A stretch of DNA of 6,331 nucleotides from Sulfurimonas sp. (GTDB lineage: Bacteria > Campylobacterota > Campylobacteria > Campylobacterales > Sulfurimonadaceae), in the NCBI GenBank assembly GCA_027044845.1, contig JALUBM010000150.1:1-6331 (forward strand), given 5' to 3'. The position numbers were made by a program, and so were the translations under genes. Below the pieces are notes generated by a model that searched no databases, was not told the origin of the DNA, and saw only the letters and a list, made by a program, of their open reading frames with translations. Below, piece after piece: positions 1 through 5,904 of the stretch (position 1 is the stretch's first letter; each line of letters starts with the position of its first letter).

Positions 1-79
1 AAGAAGTGAGTTGGTAAAATACATTACAAAGCGTCAAATGGCACTTATACGAGAAATTAAAGGGATGCAAAATGGATAA
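1..79 (+). CDS. C-terminal end of an unidentified upstream gene (partial)
   Basis: Reading from base 2, an open frame of 25 codons runs to a TAA at 77-79; the other two forward frames hit stops within the first 20 bases. The visible tail is basic and probably helical, ending in REIKGMQNG. The stop lies inside the next gene, giving an 8-nt overlap (72-79), which is typical of translationally coupled genes in one operon. Too little is visible to name a family. The main support for it being real is the overlap and the compact packing of the genes that follow; chance openness of a short frame cannot be excluded. Confidence 0.5.
   Translation, partial: RSELVKYITKRQMALIREIKGMQNG
60..65 (+). promoter_or_regulatory. 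Ribosome binding site of the ODP-type gene
   Basis: AAGGGA lies about 6 nt before the ATG at 72. It sits inside the end of the upstream reading frame and supports this start codon over any internal one. Confidence 0.6.
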
Positions 80-833
80 TTATAAAATACTGTATGAAGA
101 TGATGGACACAAATATATTATGTTTAGTTTTGACGATGAAACACATGAAAACTCTTTTTTGTCTGTAAATCAGTATCTTATAGTGAAACATGGAGTAGGA
201 TTTTTAATTGATCCTGGTAGTGAGGCTATATTTGATGAGCTTTATGATGCTGTAAGTGAACATGTTGCTATTGAAAATATAAAGTACATTTTCTTCTCTC
301 ATCAAGATCCCGATGTTGCAGGTTCTATTGGGCAGTGGTCTGTGAGTACGAGTGCTAAATTTATTATGAGTTCTTTGTGGGTACGATTTATGAGTCATTA
401 TGGTTTTACACAGATGGACAGAGTAATGGTTTTATCAGATAAAGGTGCACAAATGAAATTTGGTGAAGATTATATTAAATTTGTTCCAGCACATTTTTTA
501 CACTCTCCGGGTAATTTTTCACTTTATGATACAAAGTCTAAAATCCTATTTTCTGGAGATATTGGAGCGGCTATTGTCACTGCACCGTATAATTATAAAA
601 CCGTTGAGAATTTTGAAGAGCATAAAGTACATTTACTAGAATTTCATCAACGCTATATGGGCTCAAATAAAGTTTGCCGTGCATGGGTTAGTGAAATACG
701 AAGAATTAAACCACAAATGATAGTACCACAGCATGGGTTCATCTTTGAAGATGAAAATGTTGAACTTTTTTTAGATTGGTTAGAAGAGTTGGATTGTGGG
801 AGTGATTTGATTGAAAATCTCTACTCGGCATAA
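72..833 (+). CDS. Stand-alone diiron metallo-beta-lactamase-fold protein, ODP type (putative O2/iron sensor)
   Basis: A 253-residue cytoplasmic protein of the metallo-beta-lactamase fold, with no signal peptide or membrane segment. The hallmark motif is not the HxHxDH of hydrolytic family members but SHQDPDVAGS (residues 76-85), giving H77, D79 and D81 as metal ligands. Further ligand candidates are H144 (HSPGN), D163 (FSGD, the bridging Asp position) and H221 (PQHG). This acidic pattern is that of the diiron domain of flavodiiron proteins and of the ODP family, known from Treponema denticola as an iron/oxygen sensor acting with chemotaxis CheA. The C-terminal flavodoxin domain of true flavodiiron reductases is absent, so a reductase role is unlikely. 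V82 occupies the place where many flavodiiron proteins have a second-iron His. The gene overlaps its upstream neighbour and lies 2 nt before a sensor kinase gene, so a role as its cytosolic sensory partner is inferred. A redox enzyme role remains possible. Confidence 0.85.
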   Translation: MDNYKILYEDDGHKYIMFSFDDETHENSFLSVNQYLIVKHGVGFLIDPGSEAIFDELYDAVSEHVAIENIKYIFFSHQDPDVAGSIGQWSVSTSAKFIMSSLWVRFMSHYGFTQMDRVMVLSDKGAQMKFGEDYIKFVPAHFLHSPGNFSLYDTKSKILFSGDIGAAIVTAPYNYKTVENFEEHKVHLLEFHQRYMGSNKVCRAWVSEIRRIKPQMIVPQHGFIFEDENVELFLDWLEELDCGSDLIENLYSA

Positions 834-835
834 GT

Positions 836-2977
836 ATGAAAAAGTTAAATAAAAAGAATGAAATAAGAGCTATTGTTATTTTTGTAAGTATGAGTTTGCT
901 GCTACTTTTATCAGTAAATATTGCAAGTCTTTATAGTATTACAAGACTTCATAATGTTGCAAATACTCTTTATAATCATCCTCTTCAAGTTTCAAACGCA
1001 GCCCTTCTGATTCAAAAAAATATTTTGGAAATTCATAAAAATATGCAAAAAGTTCTGCACGCAAAAAATAAAAAAGAGTTTCATAAACTGCTTCATAAGG
1101 CAGATATATATGAACAAAATGTATATATTAATCTAAATATTATAAAAAAGAATATTTTAGGGGCAAAAGGATTAGTACTAGAGAATAATACCCGTGAACT
1201 TTTTAAAGAGTGGAAAGGTATTCATGAAAAAGTGATTTCATTTATTGAAAAAAGAGAGTTTCAAAAAGCAATAAATATTGCCAGAACAGAGGGTGCTACC
1301 CATGTTGAAAAACTAGAACGCTCTACTGATATTTTATATAAATATGCACATACTAAAGCAAATAATTTACATCAATACTCAAATACAACTTTTGAAAATT
1401 TTAAAATAATTAATATAATATTGAGTCTTTCAACTCTCGTACTATTTTTACTCTTTTTTCTTTATATTAAGAAAAGAGTAAATAACTATTTTACATTTAT
1501 CCGAAAAAATGAAAAAAGTTTGCAAGAGCTAAATAAGCGTTATACATTGGCAATCGAGGGTACAAATGATGGATTGTGGGATTGGAATGTAAAAGATGGA
1601 ACAATTTACTTCTCTCCGAGATGGAAGGAGATGTTGGGCTACAAAGATGATGAACTTGCAAACAATTTTGAGACATGGGAGAGTCGTGTGCATCCTGATG
1701 ATTTAGCACATGCAAATGAAGAGATAGAAAAAGCACATGCTAATCCTCACTATGAGTATCGGACTATTCATCGACTACGCCATAAAAATGGTTCATGGGT
1801 ATGGATTCTTGACCGTGGAAAAACAATATTTGATAAAAATGGAAAAGCCGTGAGAATGGTTGGTTTTCATACAGATATAACAAAAGAAAAAGAGTTGGAG
1901 GAAGAACTTCGAGAGTCAAATGAAACTTTTGAACTTTTTATGGAAAATACTCCTGCAAAAGTTTATATTTCTGAAAACGGAGTGACACTTTATGCAAATA
2001 AAAATGCTAAAGATTTTTTTCAAGATAATACTATTGTTGGTAAAAAGATAAGTGACACTATTTCTCCTGAAGTCTATGAACAGGTGCAAAAAAGTATTGA
2101 CAAAGTTTTTGAAATAGGTGCCCATGATACTGTTGCAGAAGTAAAAAATGCTGCTGGAGAGTTACGAGTAAATCATCAGTACTATTTTGTAATGGATGAT
2201 AAAAAGAAAAAAATCGGACTTATTTCAATGGATATTACAAAAGAGAAGCATCAAGAAGAGGAGCTGCATAAAAAAGATGAAATAATGATAGCACAATCAC
2301 GCCACGCTGCTATGGGTGAAATGATAAGTATGATAGCGCATCAATGGCGACAACCCATTAGTGTTATTGCTATGGATGCAAACAATGTACTCGCAGATAT
2401 AGAACTTGATATGCTTGACACGACAGAACTGCTTGAAACATCAAAAGATATTGTCTATCAAACGCAGGAACTGTCTAAAACAATAGATGATTTTAAAGAA
2501 TTTTTTAAACCAAATAAAACTGCAGATGAAGTGAAATTAAAAGCTATTTTTGATGATGCTTTAGCTATCATTGGAAAATCTTTAGAAAATAATGATGTTA
2601 ATTTGCTTTTAAATATTGATGCATCTTTGAGCATAAGGACATATTCACGTGAATTGATGCAGGTTCTCATTAATATTATTAAAAATGCTAAAGAAGCACT
2701 TGTTGAGAAAAATATTTCTAATAGGCAGATACAAATAACATCTTCGTGTATGCAAGAGAGTGTTTTGATTACTATATGTGACAATGCAGGCGGTGTTTCT
2801 ACTGCTATTATGGATGAAATATTTAATCCATATTTTACAACAAAAGATGAAAAAAATGGCACAGGTTTGGGACTTTATATGAGTAAAACTATTATAGAAA
2901 AGCATCTTGGAGGCAGTATAAAAGTATTTAACAAAAATGACGGTGCTTGTTTTGAGATAGGATTACCATTATGTTAA
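836..2977 (+). CDS. Membrane sensor histidine kinase: periplasmic 4-helix bundle, two PAS domains, HisKA-like/HATPase_c
   Basis: A 713-residue inner-membrane kinase. TM1 is about residues 11-34 and TM2 about 191-211. The roughly 155 residues between them are helical and Lys/Glu-rich, beginning LYNHPLQVSNAA, like the four-helix-bundle ligand domain of chemoreceptors (4HB_MCP type). No clear HAMP follows TM2. PAS1 (about 234-350) shows GLWDWNV, HPDD and NGSWVWI; PAS2 (about 361-469) is more divergent. Both end in a DITKE-type linker leading to a short coiled coil. The phospho-acceptor is H502 in AHQWRQP, a kinase subtype abundant in Campylobacterota. The ATPase domain has N617 (N box), D649-G652-G653 (G1), FNPYFTTK (F box) and GTGLGL at 675-680 (G2), so activity is expected. 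The start has no good Shine-Dalgarno sequence but lies 2 nt after the preceding stop, so reinitiation is likely. The gene overlaps its response regulator by 7 nt. The signal sensed is not evident. Confidence 0.93.
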   Translation: MKKLNKKNEIRAIVIFVSMSLLLLLSVNIASLYSITRLHNVANTLYNHPLQVSNAALLIQKNILEIHKNMQKVLHAKNKKEFHKLLHKADIYEQNVYINLNIIKKNILGAKGLVLENNTRELFKEWKGIHEKVISFIEKREFQKAINIARTEGATHVEKLERSTDILYKYAHTKANNLHQYSNTTFENFKIINIILSLSTLVLFLLFFLYIKKRVNNYFTFIRKNEKSLQELNKRYTLAIEGTNDGLWDWNVKDGTIYFSPRWKEMLGYKDDELANNFETWESRVHPDDLAHANEEIEKAHANPHYEYRTIHRLRHKNGSWVWILDRGKTIFDKNGKAVRMVGFHTDITKEKELEEELRESNETFELFMENTPAKVYISENGVTLYANKNAKDFFQDNTIVGKKISDTISPEVYEQVQKSIDKVFEIGAHDTVAEVKNAAGELRVNHQYYFVMDDKKKKIGLISMDITKEKHQEEELHKKDEIMIAQSRHAAMGEMISMIAHQWRQPISVIAMDANNVLADIELDMLDTTELLETSKDIVYQTQELSKTIDDFKEFFKPNKTADEVKLKAIFDDALAIIGKSLENNDVNLLLNIDASLSIRTYSRELMQVLINIIKNAKEALVEKNISNRQIQITSSCMQESVLITICDNAGGVSTAIMDEIFNPYFTTKDEKNGTGLGLYMSKTIIEKHLGGSIKVFNKNDGACFEIGLPLC
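2959..2962 (+). promoter_or_regulatory. Ribosome binding site of the response regulator gene
   Basis: AGGA lies 8 nt before the ATG at 2971, inside the end of the kinase gene. It supports the overlapping start and independent ribosome loading in addition to coupling. Confidence 0.55.
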
Positions 2978-4452
2978 AGATCCAAGAACTTAAAAATTTG
3001 ACGAGTGATTTGAATGTACTCTATGTGGAAGATGATGCATCAATACAGATGGGTATGGGAAAGTATTTAAAGAAATTTTTTGCCTCTGTAAGGCTTGCTT
3101 CAGATGGTGTTGAAGGTCTTAATCTTTATAAAAAAGAGAGTTTTGATATTGTCATAACAGATTTATCTATGCCTAAAATGAATGGTTCTGATATGATTGT
3201 GAAAATTCGGGAATTTGATACTGATGTCTCTATTATTATAACAACAGCATATGTGGAATCCAACTACCTTATAGAAGCAATAAAGGCTCATGTTGATGGT
3301 TATATTATTAAACCTTTTGAGTATACACTTTTGAATGAAGAGTTGTTCAAAGTAGCACAAAAAATACAAAATTCACGAGAAAATCGTGCTTATAAATTGC
3401 ACCTTACAGAGTTGATTAATGAACAAACGCAGCAGATGCGGGAGAACTATGAAAAGAGCATATACTCTATGGTTGACCTAATAGAACAGCGAGATACTTA
3501 TACCGCAGGACATTCTAAAAGAGTTTCTTACTATTGTAATTTGATAGCGACTATGATGGGGTATTCAAAAGAGGAGATAACGCTGTTGCGTCAAGCTGCG
3601 ATTTTACATGACATAGGTAAAATTGAAACTCCTGATGCTGTACTGCTTAAGCCTGAGAAATTGACAAAAATAGAATATACTTTGATTCAAGAGCATGTGA
3701 GTGTAGGGTATAATTTTTTAAATAATATTCCAATGTTTAAAGGTATTGCAAAAATTATGTACCAGCATCATGAACGATATGATGGTTCTGGTTATCCAAA
3801 TGCTATAAAAGGGGATGCTATTTATCCTTTAGCAAGGATTTTAATAATAGCAGATGCCTTTGATGCAATGATAACCAATAGAATTTATAAAGGAAGAAAA
3901 ACTACTGCTGAAGCCTTAGATGAGTTGCTCTTTTTGAGTGCAAAGCAGTTTGATCCGGAAGTTGTAAGGTTTGCAGTTGTAGCACTTAAAGATGTACATA
4001 TAGAAGAAAACATTAGCCAACTCCCAAAAACAAAACTTGAAGAGGAGCGTTTTGCCTATTTTTATAAAGATACTTTGAGTGAAATTTATAACCAAAATTA
4101 TCTTGATGTTGTACTTTCTAAAAATGTTTATGAAAAAAAATACGATACAATAGTACTCTTTTTTGTTCATGGGTTTTCCAAATTTAATGTTAAAAATGGA
4201 TGGGAAAAAGGGGACATTCTCTTACGAGAATTTGCACAGATACTAGATATGCATTTTAGTGAAGATTTAGTGTTTAGAATGTTTGGAGATGATTTTGCAG
4301 TGCTGCGTAAAGATGGTTTACAAAATAAGGGAGTTGTAAAAGTGCTAGATAAACTTATGGAAAAAAATAAGCTTAGTTATACAATGAAAACTATTGACTT
4401 AAATGAGAGTAAAGTAAGTAAACTCTCTGATTTAAGTTTTTTAAGGTACTAA
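2971..4452 (+). CDS. Response regulator: receiver, HD-GYP c-di-GMP phosphodiesterase, degenerate GGDEF
   Basis: A 493-residue soluble regulator with three domains. The receiver (about 13-130) has the acidic pocket E20/D21/D22, phospho-acceptor D64 (TDLSMP), T92 and K114 (KPF). After a helical linker, the HD-GYP domain (about 160-340) has H181, H213-D214 (HDIGK), H242, HH at 266-267, DGSGYP at 271-276 and D295, a full metal-binding set plus an intact GYP motif. Hydrolysis of c-di-GMP is therefore expected, switched by phosphorylation from the kinase encoded just upstream. Y177 lies four residues before H181, where a trinuclear family member has Glu, so a two-metal centre is inferred. The C-terminal part (about 360-475) aligns with GGDEF domains, but the signature is FGDDF (438-442), the catalytic DxD is replaced by FVH (398-400), and no RxxD inhibitory site is present. 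It is probably not a cyclase. There is no DNA-binding domain. The start has a good AGGA and overlaps the kinase stop. Confidence 0.93.
   Translation: MLKIQELKNLTSDLNVLYVEDDASIQMGMGKYLKKFFASVRLASDGVEGLNLYKKESFDIVITDLSMPKMNGSDMIVKIREFDTDVSIIITTAYVESNYLIEAIKAHVDGYIIKPFEYTLLNEELFKVAQKIQNSRENRAYKLHLTELINEQTQQMRENYEKSIYSMVDLIEQRDTYTAGHSKRVSYYCNLIATMMGYSKEEITLLRQAAILHDIGKIETPDAVLLKPEKLTKIEYTLIQEHVSVGYNFLNNIPMFKGIAKIMYQHHERYDGSGYPNAIKGDAIYPLARILIIADAFDAMITNRIYKGRKTTAEALDELLFLSAKQFDPEVVRFAVVALKDVHIEENISQLPKTKLEEERFAYFYKDTLSEIYNQNYLDVVLSKNVYEKKYDTIVLFFVHGFSKFNVKNGWEKGDILLREFAQILDMHFSEDLVFRMFGDDFAVLRKDGLQNKGVVKVLDKLMEKNKLSYTMKTIDLNESKVSKLSDLSFLRY
4397..4442 (+). terminator. Predicted Rho-independent terminator inside the end of the response regulator gene
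   Basis: An ACTTAAAT + GAGAGT arm (4397-4410) pairs with ACTCTC (4422-4427) and ATTTAAGT (4430-4437) around an 11-nt loop, with only a 2-nt bulge (TG, 4428-4429). A T run follows to 4442. That makes 14 base pairs, although mostly A-T at the base. The structure falls in codons 476-491 of the regulator, before its stop at 4450-4452, so it would act on transcripts whose 3' end lies within or just past the coding sequence. On the minus strand the bases after the stem are less T-rich, so activity there is weaker or absent. Confidence 0.6.
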
Positions 4453-4457
4453 GGTAT

Positions 4458-5486
4458 TTATTTGTTATGATTTTGCACAGTTGAGGGAATAGTGTTTCCA
4501 CTTGCTTGCATACCTAGTGTTTCGGGGTGTTTTTTATAGTGTTTTCGAACTTCTGTTGCTAGTTTTTCTTTTGTTGGGATGTCTATGACCCCATCATCAC
4601 TCACTGCGTTTACAAGAGCTCTCACGAGTATATCTTGTGGTTTTTCTACTTTTTCTATCCACGATTTTAAAAGCTCTTTGTTGATGTGTGAAGGCAGAGA
4701 ACCCATAATGCCGATGTCATTTTGCTTATGTACCATTAGTCCTGCGGTCGTGCCACGGTCAAGCGTAAGTACCTGAAAAAGGTAGAGAGTGTGGTAGGCG
4801 AGTTGTGCATCTTTGTCCGCTTGGCTTATAGTTTGGCGAGAGAGTAGGGCGTTATGAATAATGTCAATGTAACTGTCAATGATGCCCTCTCCAAAGTGCT
4901 GGGCAAATGAAAAATCTGCTTCGCTGTTGTTCGTTTTGAAGTTTTCAAGGTAGAAGTGAGAGATGCCACGAGTACGCTTTAGGGCAGGAATGTTAAAGTA
5001 TTTGTCACCCTGTTTTGATCCTTCGTCATAATACTCTTGTGAGAGCTTTTTTAAGGCATCATCAAAAGTTTTTGCATCTTCTGTATTGTTTATGCTTGGA
5101 TTGAGGTCTGCCATAATGCGCCAGTAGTTCTCTCCTTTTCGCAGCTCGGTTAAAGAGATGTGAATGTGAATAGAAGGCACATTTGGGTTTTTTGGGTGGA
5201 TAATGGTAGAGATGGCTGTTGCAGAGTTGAGATTCTTTTGCAGCATATCATCATAGTGTACCTGCGAGACATTGACACTTGCTGTATTGAAAAGTTTCAT
5301 ATCTCTGGCTTCAAATCTGCTTCCACCACCATGTATACCCCCATCACGTAGCCACGTGACCTCTTCAAAGTGTTTTTCTTTGCCAAATTTGTCTGTTAAA
5401 TCATCGAGTTTTTCTACAAATCTTTTTTGTAAAGAACGCACGAAAGTATAGGCCTTTTGTGCATCTATTGAACTTGCCATTGTCAT
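4458..5486 (-). CDS. hemF: Divergent HemF-family protein (oxygen-dependent coproporphyrinogen III oxidase-like)
   Basis: The family oxidatively decarboxylates coproporphyrinogen III to protoporphyrinogen IX with O2 in heme synthesis. With the ATG at 5484-5486 the protein has 342 residues; E. coli HemF has about 300. Family landmarks in order are W45 followed by GGIHGGGSRFEA (49-60), ASVNVSQVH (69-77), S93 and H97 in the S-x3-HPKNPNVPSIH block with H107, D127 (ADLNP), TRGIS (172-176), FAQHFGEGIIDSY (194-206), LDRGTTAGL (242-250) and GSLP (262-265). Several usually conserved features are missing: the GGG before D127 is IMA, the Arg after the second His is S111, and the two later active-site histidines align with about T140 and A168. 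The last 60 or so residues are additional, ending IPSTVQNHNK. The start at 5486 is chosen because an AGGAAG precedes it and because further extension would run into the upstream gene's coding sequence. Family membership is secure; enzymatic activity is uncertain. Confidence 0.8.
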   Translation of the reverse strand: MTMASSIDAQKAYTFVRSLQKRFVEKLDDLTDKFGKEKHFEEVTWLRDGGIHGGGSRFEARDMKLFNTASVNVSQVHYDDMLQKNLNSATAISTIIHPKNPNVPSIHIHISLTELRKGENYWRIMADLNPSINNTEDAKTFDDALKKLSQEYYDEGSKQGDKYFNIPALKRTRGISHFYLENFKTNNSEADFSFAQHFGEGIIDSYIDIIHNALLSRQTISQADKDAQLAYHTLYLFQVLTLDRGTTAGLMVHKQNDIGIMGSLPSHINKELLKSWIEKVEKPQDILVRALVNAVSDDGVIDIPTKEKLATEVRKHYKKHPETLGMQASGNTIPSTVQNHNK

Positions 5487-5492
5487 ATTTTG

Positions 5493-5499
5493 TCTTCCT
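5493..5499 (-). promoter_or_regulatory. Ribosome binding site deciding the start of the HemF-family gene
   Basis: On the minus strand AGGAAGA (5499 down to 5493) lies about 6-9 nt before the ATG at 5486. The open frame extends 42 codons further upstream to 5612, but that part lies in the shadow of the excalibur gene and shows no HemF similarity. A second ATG at 5480 is a possible alternative two codons in. Confidence 0.6.
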
Positions 5500-5514
5500 A
5501 AGTTATTGAAATTT

Positions 5515-5817
5515 TTAGTGGTGTCTACACCATTGGCGCTCACAAGGTACACCATCACCGTCGCCATCCATCTTTGTATTTGGACAGTTCTGTATGAAAA
5601 AAATCGCTTCACTGCAAGATGTCATCTGTGAACAGTATTGTCTGCCATCACAGACATACTCCTCTTCACTATCATCATTCTCTTGAACAACTTCTATCTC
5701 ATCATTGTCCTCATAAGCAGATAATGTTGTAGCAATCGAAGGTGTATGACCTTTATAAAGATAGTTGCCATACCAGCCAGCCAAAAGAAATAAGATAAGT
5801 ACAATTTTTTTCATCAA
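5515..5817 (-). CDS. Small membrane-anchored or secreted excalibur-domain protein (putative Ca2+ binding)
   Basis: A 100-residue protein. Residues 3-21 form a hydrophobic helix after MMKK, either a membrane anchor or a signal peptide; no lipobox or clear signal peptidase I site is obvious. An acidic low-complexity linker follows (about 35-54, rich in D/E/N). The C-terminal 45 residues form an excalibur domain: CDGRQYCSQMTSCSEA (56-71), then NCPNTKMDGDGDGVPCE (77-93). The DxDxDG loop (D84, D86, D88, with E93) resembles an EF-hand calcium loop, and six Cys (56, 62, 68, 78, 92, 97) suggest disulfides outside the cytoplasm. Excalibur domains are often fused to nucleases or cold-shock domains; here the domain stands alone. 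It is the first gene of a two-gene unit, 28 nt before the HemF-family gene. The first of two adjacent ATGs is preferred because AAAGGG lies 7 nt ahead. The biological role is unknown. Confidence 0.85.
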   Translation of the reverse strand: MMKKIVLILFLLAGWYGNYLYKGHTPSIATTLSAYEDNDEIEVVQENDDSEEEYVCDGRQYCSQMTSCSEAIFFIQNCPNTKMDGDGDGVPCERQWCRHH

Positions 5818-5821
5818 TGAA

Positions 5822-5827
5822 CCCTTT
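5822..5827 (-). promoter_or_regulatory. Ribosome binding site of the excalibur gene
   Basis: AAAGGG on the minus strand ends 7 nt before the ATG at 5817, favouring the first of the two consecutive ATG codons. Confidence 0.6.
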
Positions 5828-5828
5828 T

Positions 5829-5842
5829 ATATTTGAAAATAT
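5829..5842. repeat. Short inverted repeat over the excalibur transcription start region
   Basis: ATATTT-GA-AAATAT is a perfect 6-nt-arm inverted repeat that overlaps the edge of the -10 and the likely transcription start. It could be an operator half-site pair, but a short AT-only palindrome in AT-rich DNA may arise by chance. Confidence 0.3.
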
Positions 5843-5846
5843 TATA
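5841..5846 (-). promoter_or_regulatory. -10 element of the excalibur/HemF-family unit
   Basis: A perfect TATAAT, preceded by TGTGG, lies about 24 nt ahead of the excalibur start, putting transcription start near 5834. No good -35 hexamer is seen at 16-18 nt upstream (AAACCT at 17), which is common for sigma-70 promoters of Campylobacterota. The unit probably transcribes both minus-strand genes. Confidence 0.6.
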
Positions 5847-5889
5847 CCACAAGAATTGGAGATAGGTTTAGGTTTTAAAAGATATATTT

Positions 5890-5898
5890 TGCTAAAAT
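5890..5898 (+). promoter_or_regulatory. Extended -10 element of ligA, predicting a leaderless transcript
   Basis: TGCTAAAAT (5890-5898) matches an extended -10 and ends only 6 nt before the ligA ATG at 5905. Transcription would then start at or next to the A of the start codon. No Shine-Dalgarno-like purine run is present between this element and the ATG. Confidence 0.55.
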
Positions 5899-5904
5899 CA
5901 CATT

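Noticed and set aside
72..833. Glyoxalase II, lactonase or beta-lactamase assignment for the MBL-fold protein
   Set aside because: The zinc-hydrolase HxHxDH motif is absent; the acidic HxDxD pattern fits a diiron site.
2458..2905. Antisense open frames opposite the kinase ATPase domain
   Set aside because: They lie opposite strongly conserved N-box, G1 and G2 coding sequence, resemble no family, and overlap each other; they are shadows.
3916..4170. Antisense open frame opposite the regulator's HD-GYP/GGDEF junction
   Set aside because: The translation is low-complexity (I/F/K/Y-rich), with no start signal and no neighbour relation; it is a by-product of AT-rich DNA.
4048..4400. Active diguanylate cyclase at the end of the response regulator
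   Set aside because: Signature residues and the first metal-binding aspartates are replaced.
5487..5612. A longer HemF-family protein starting at 5612 (42 extra N-terminal residues)
   Set aside because: The extension overlaps the coding end of the excalibur gene in another frame, has no family similarity, and the ATG at 5486 has its own AGGAAG site.
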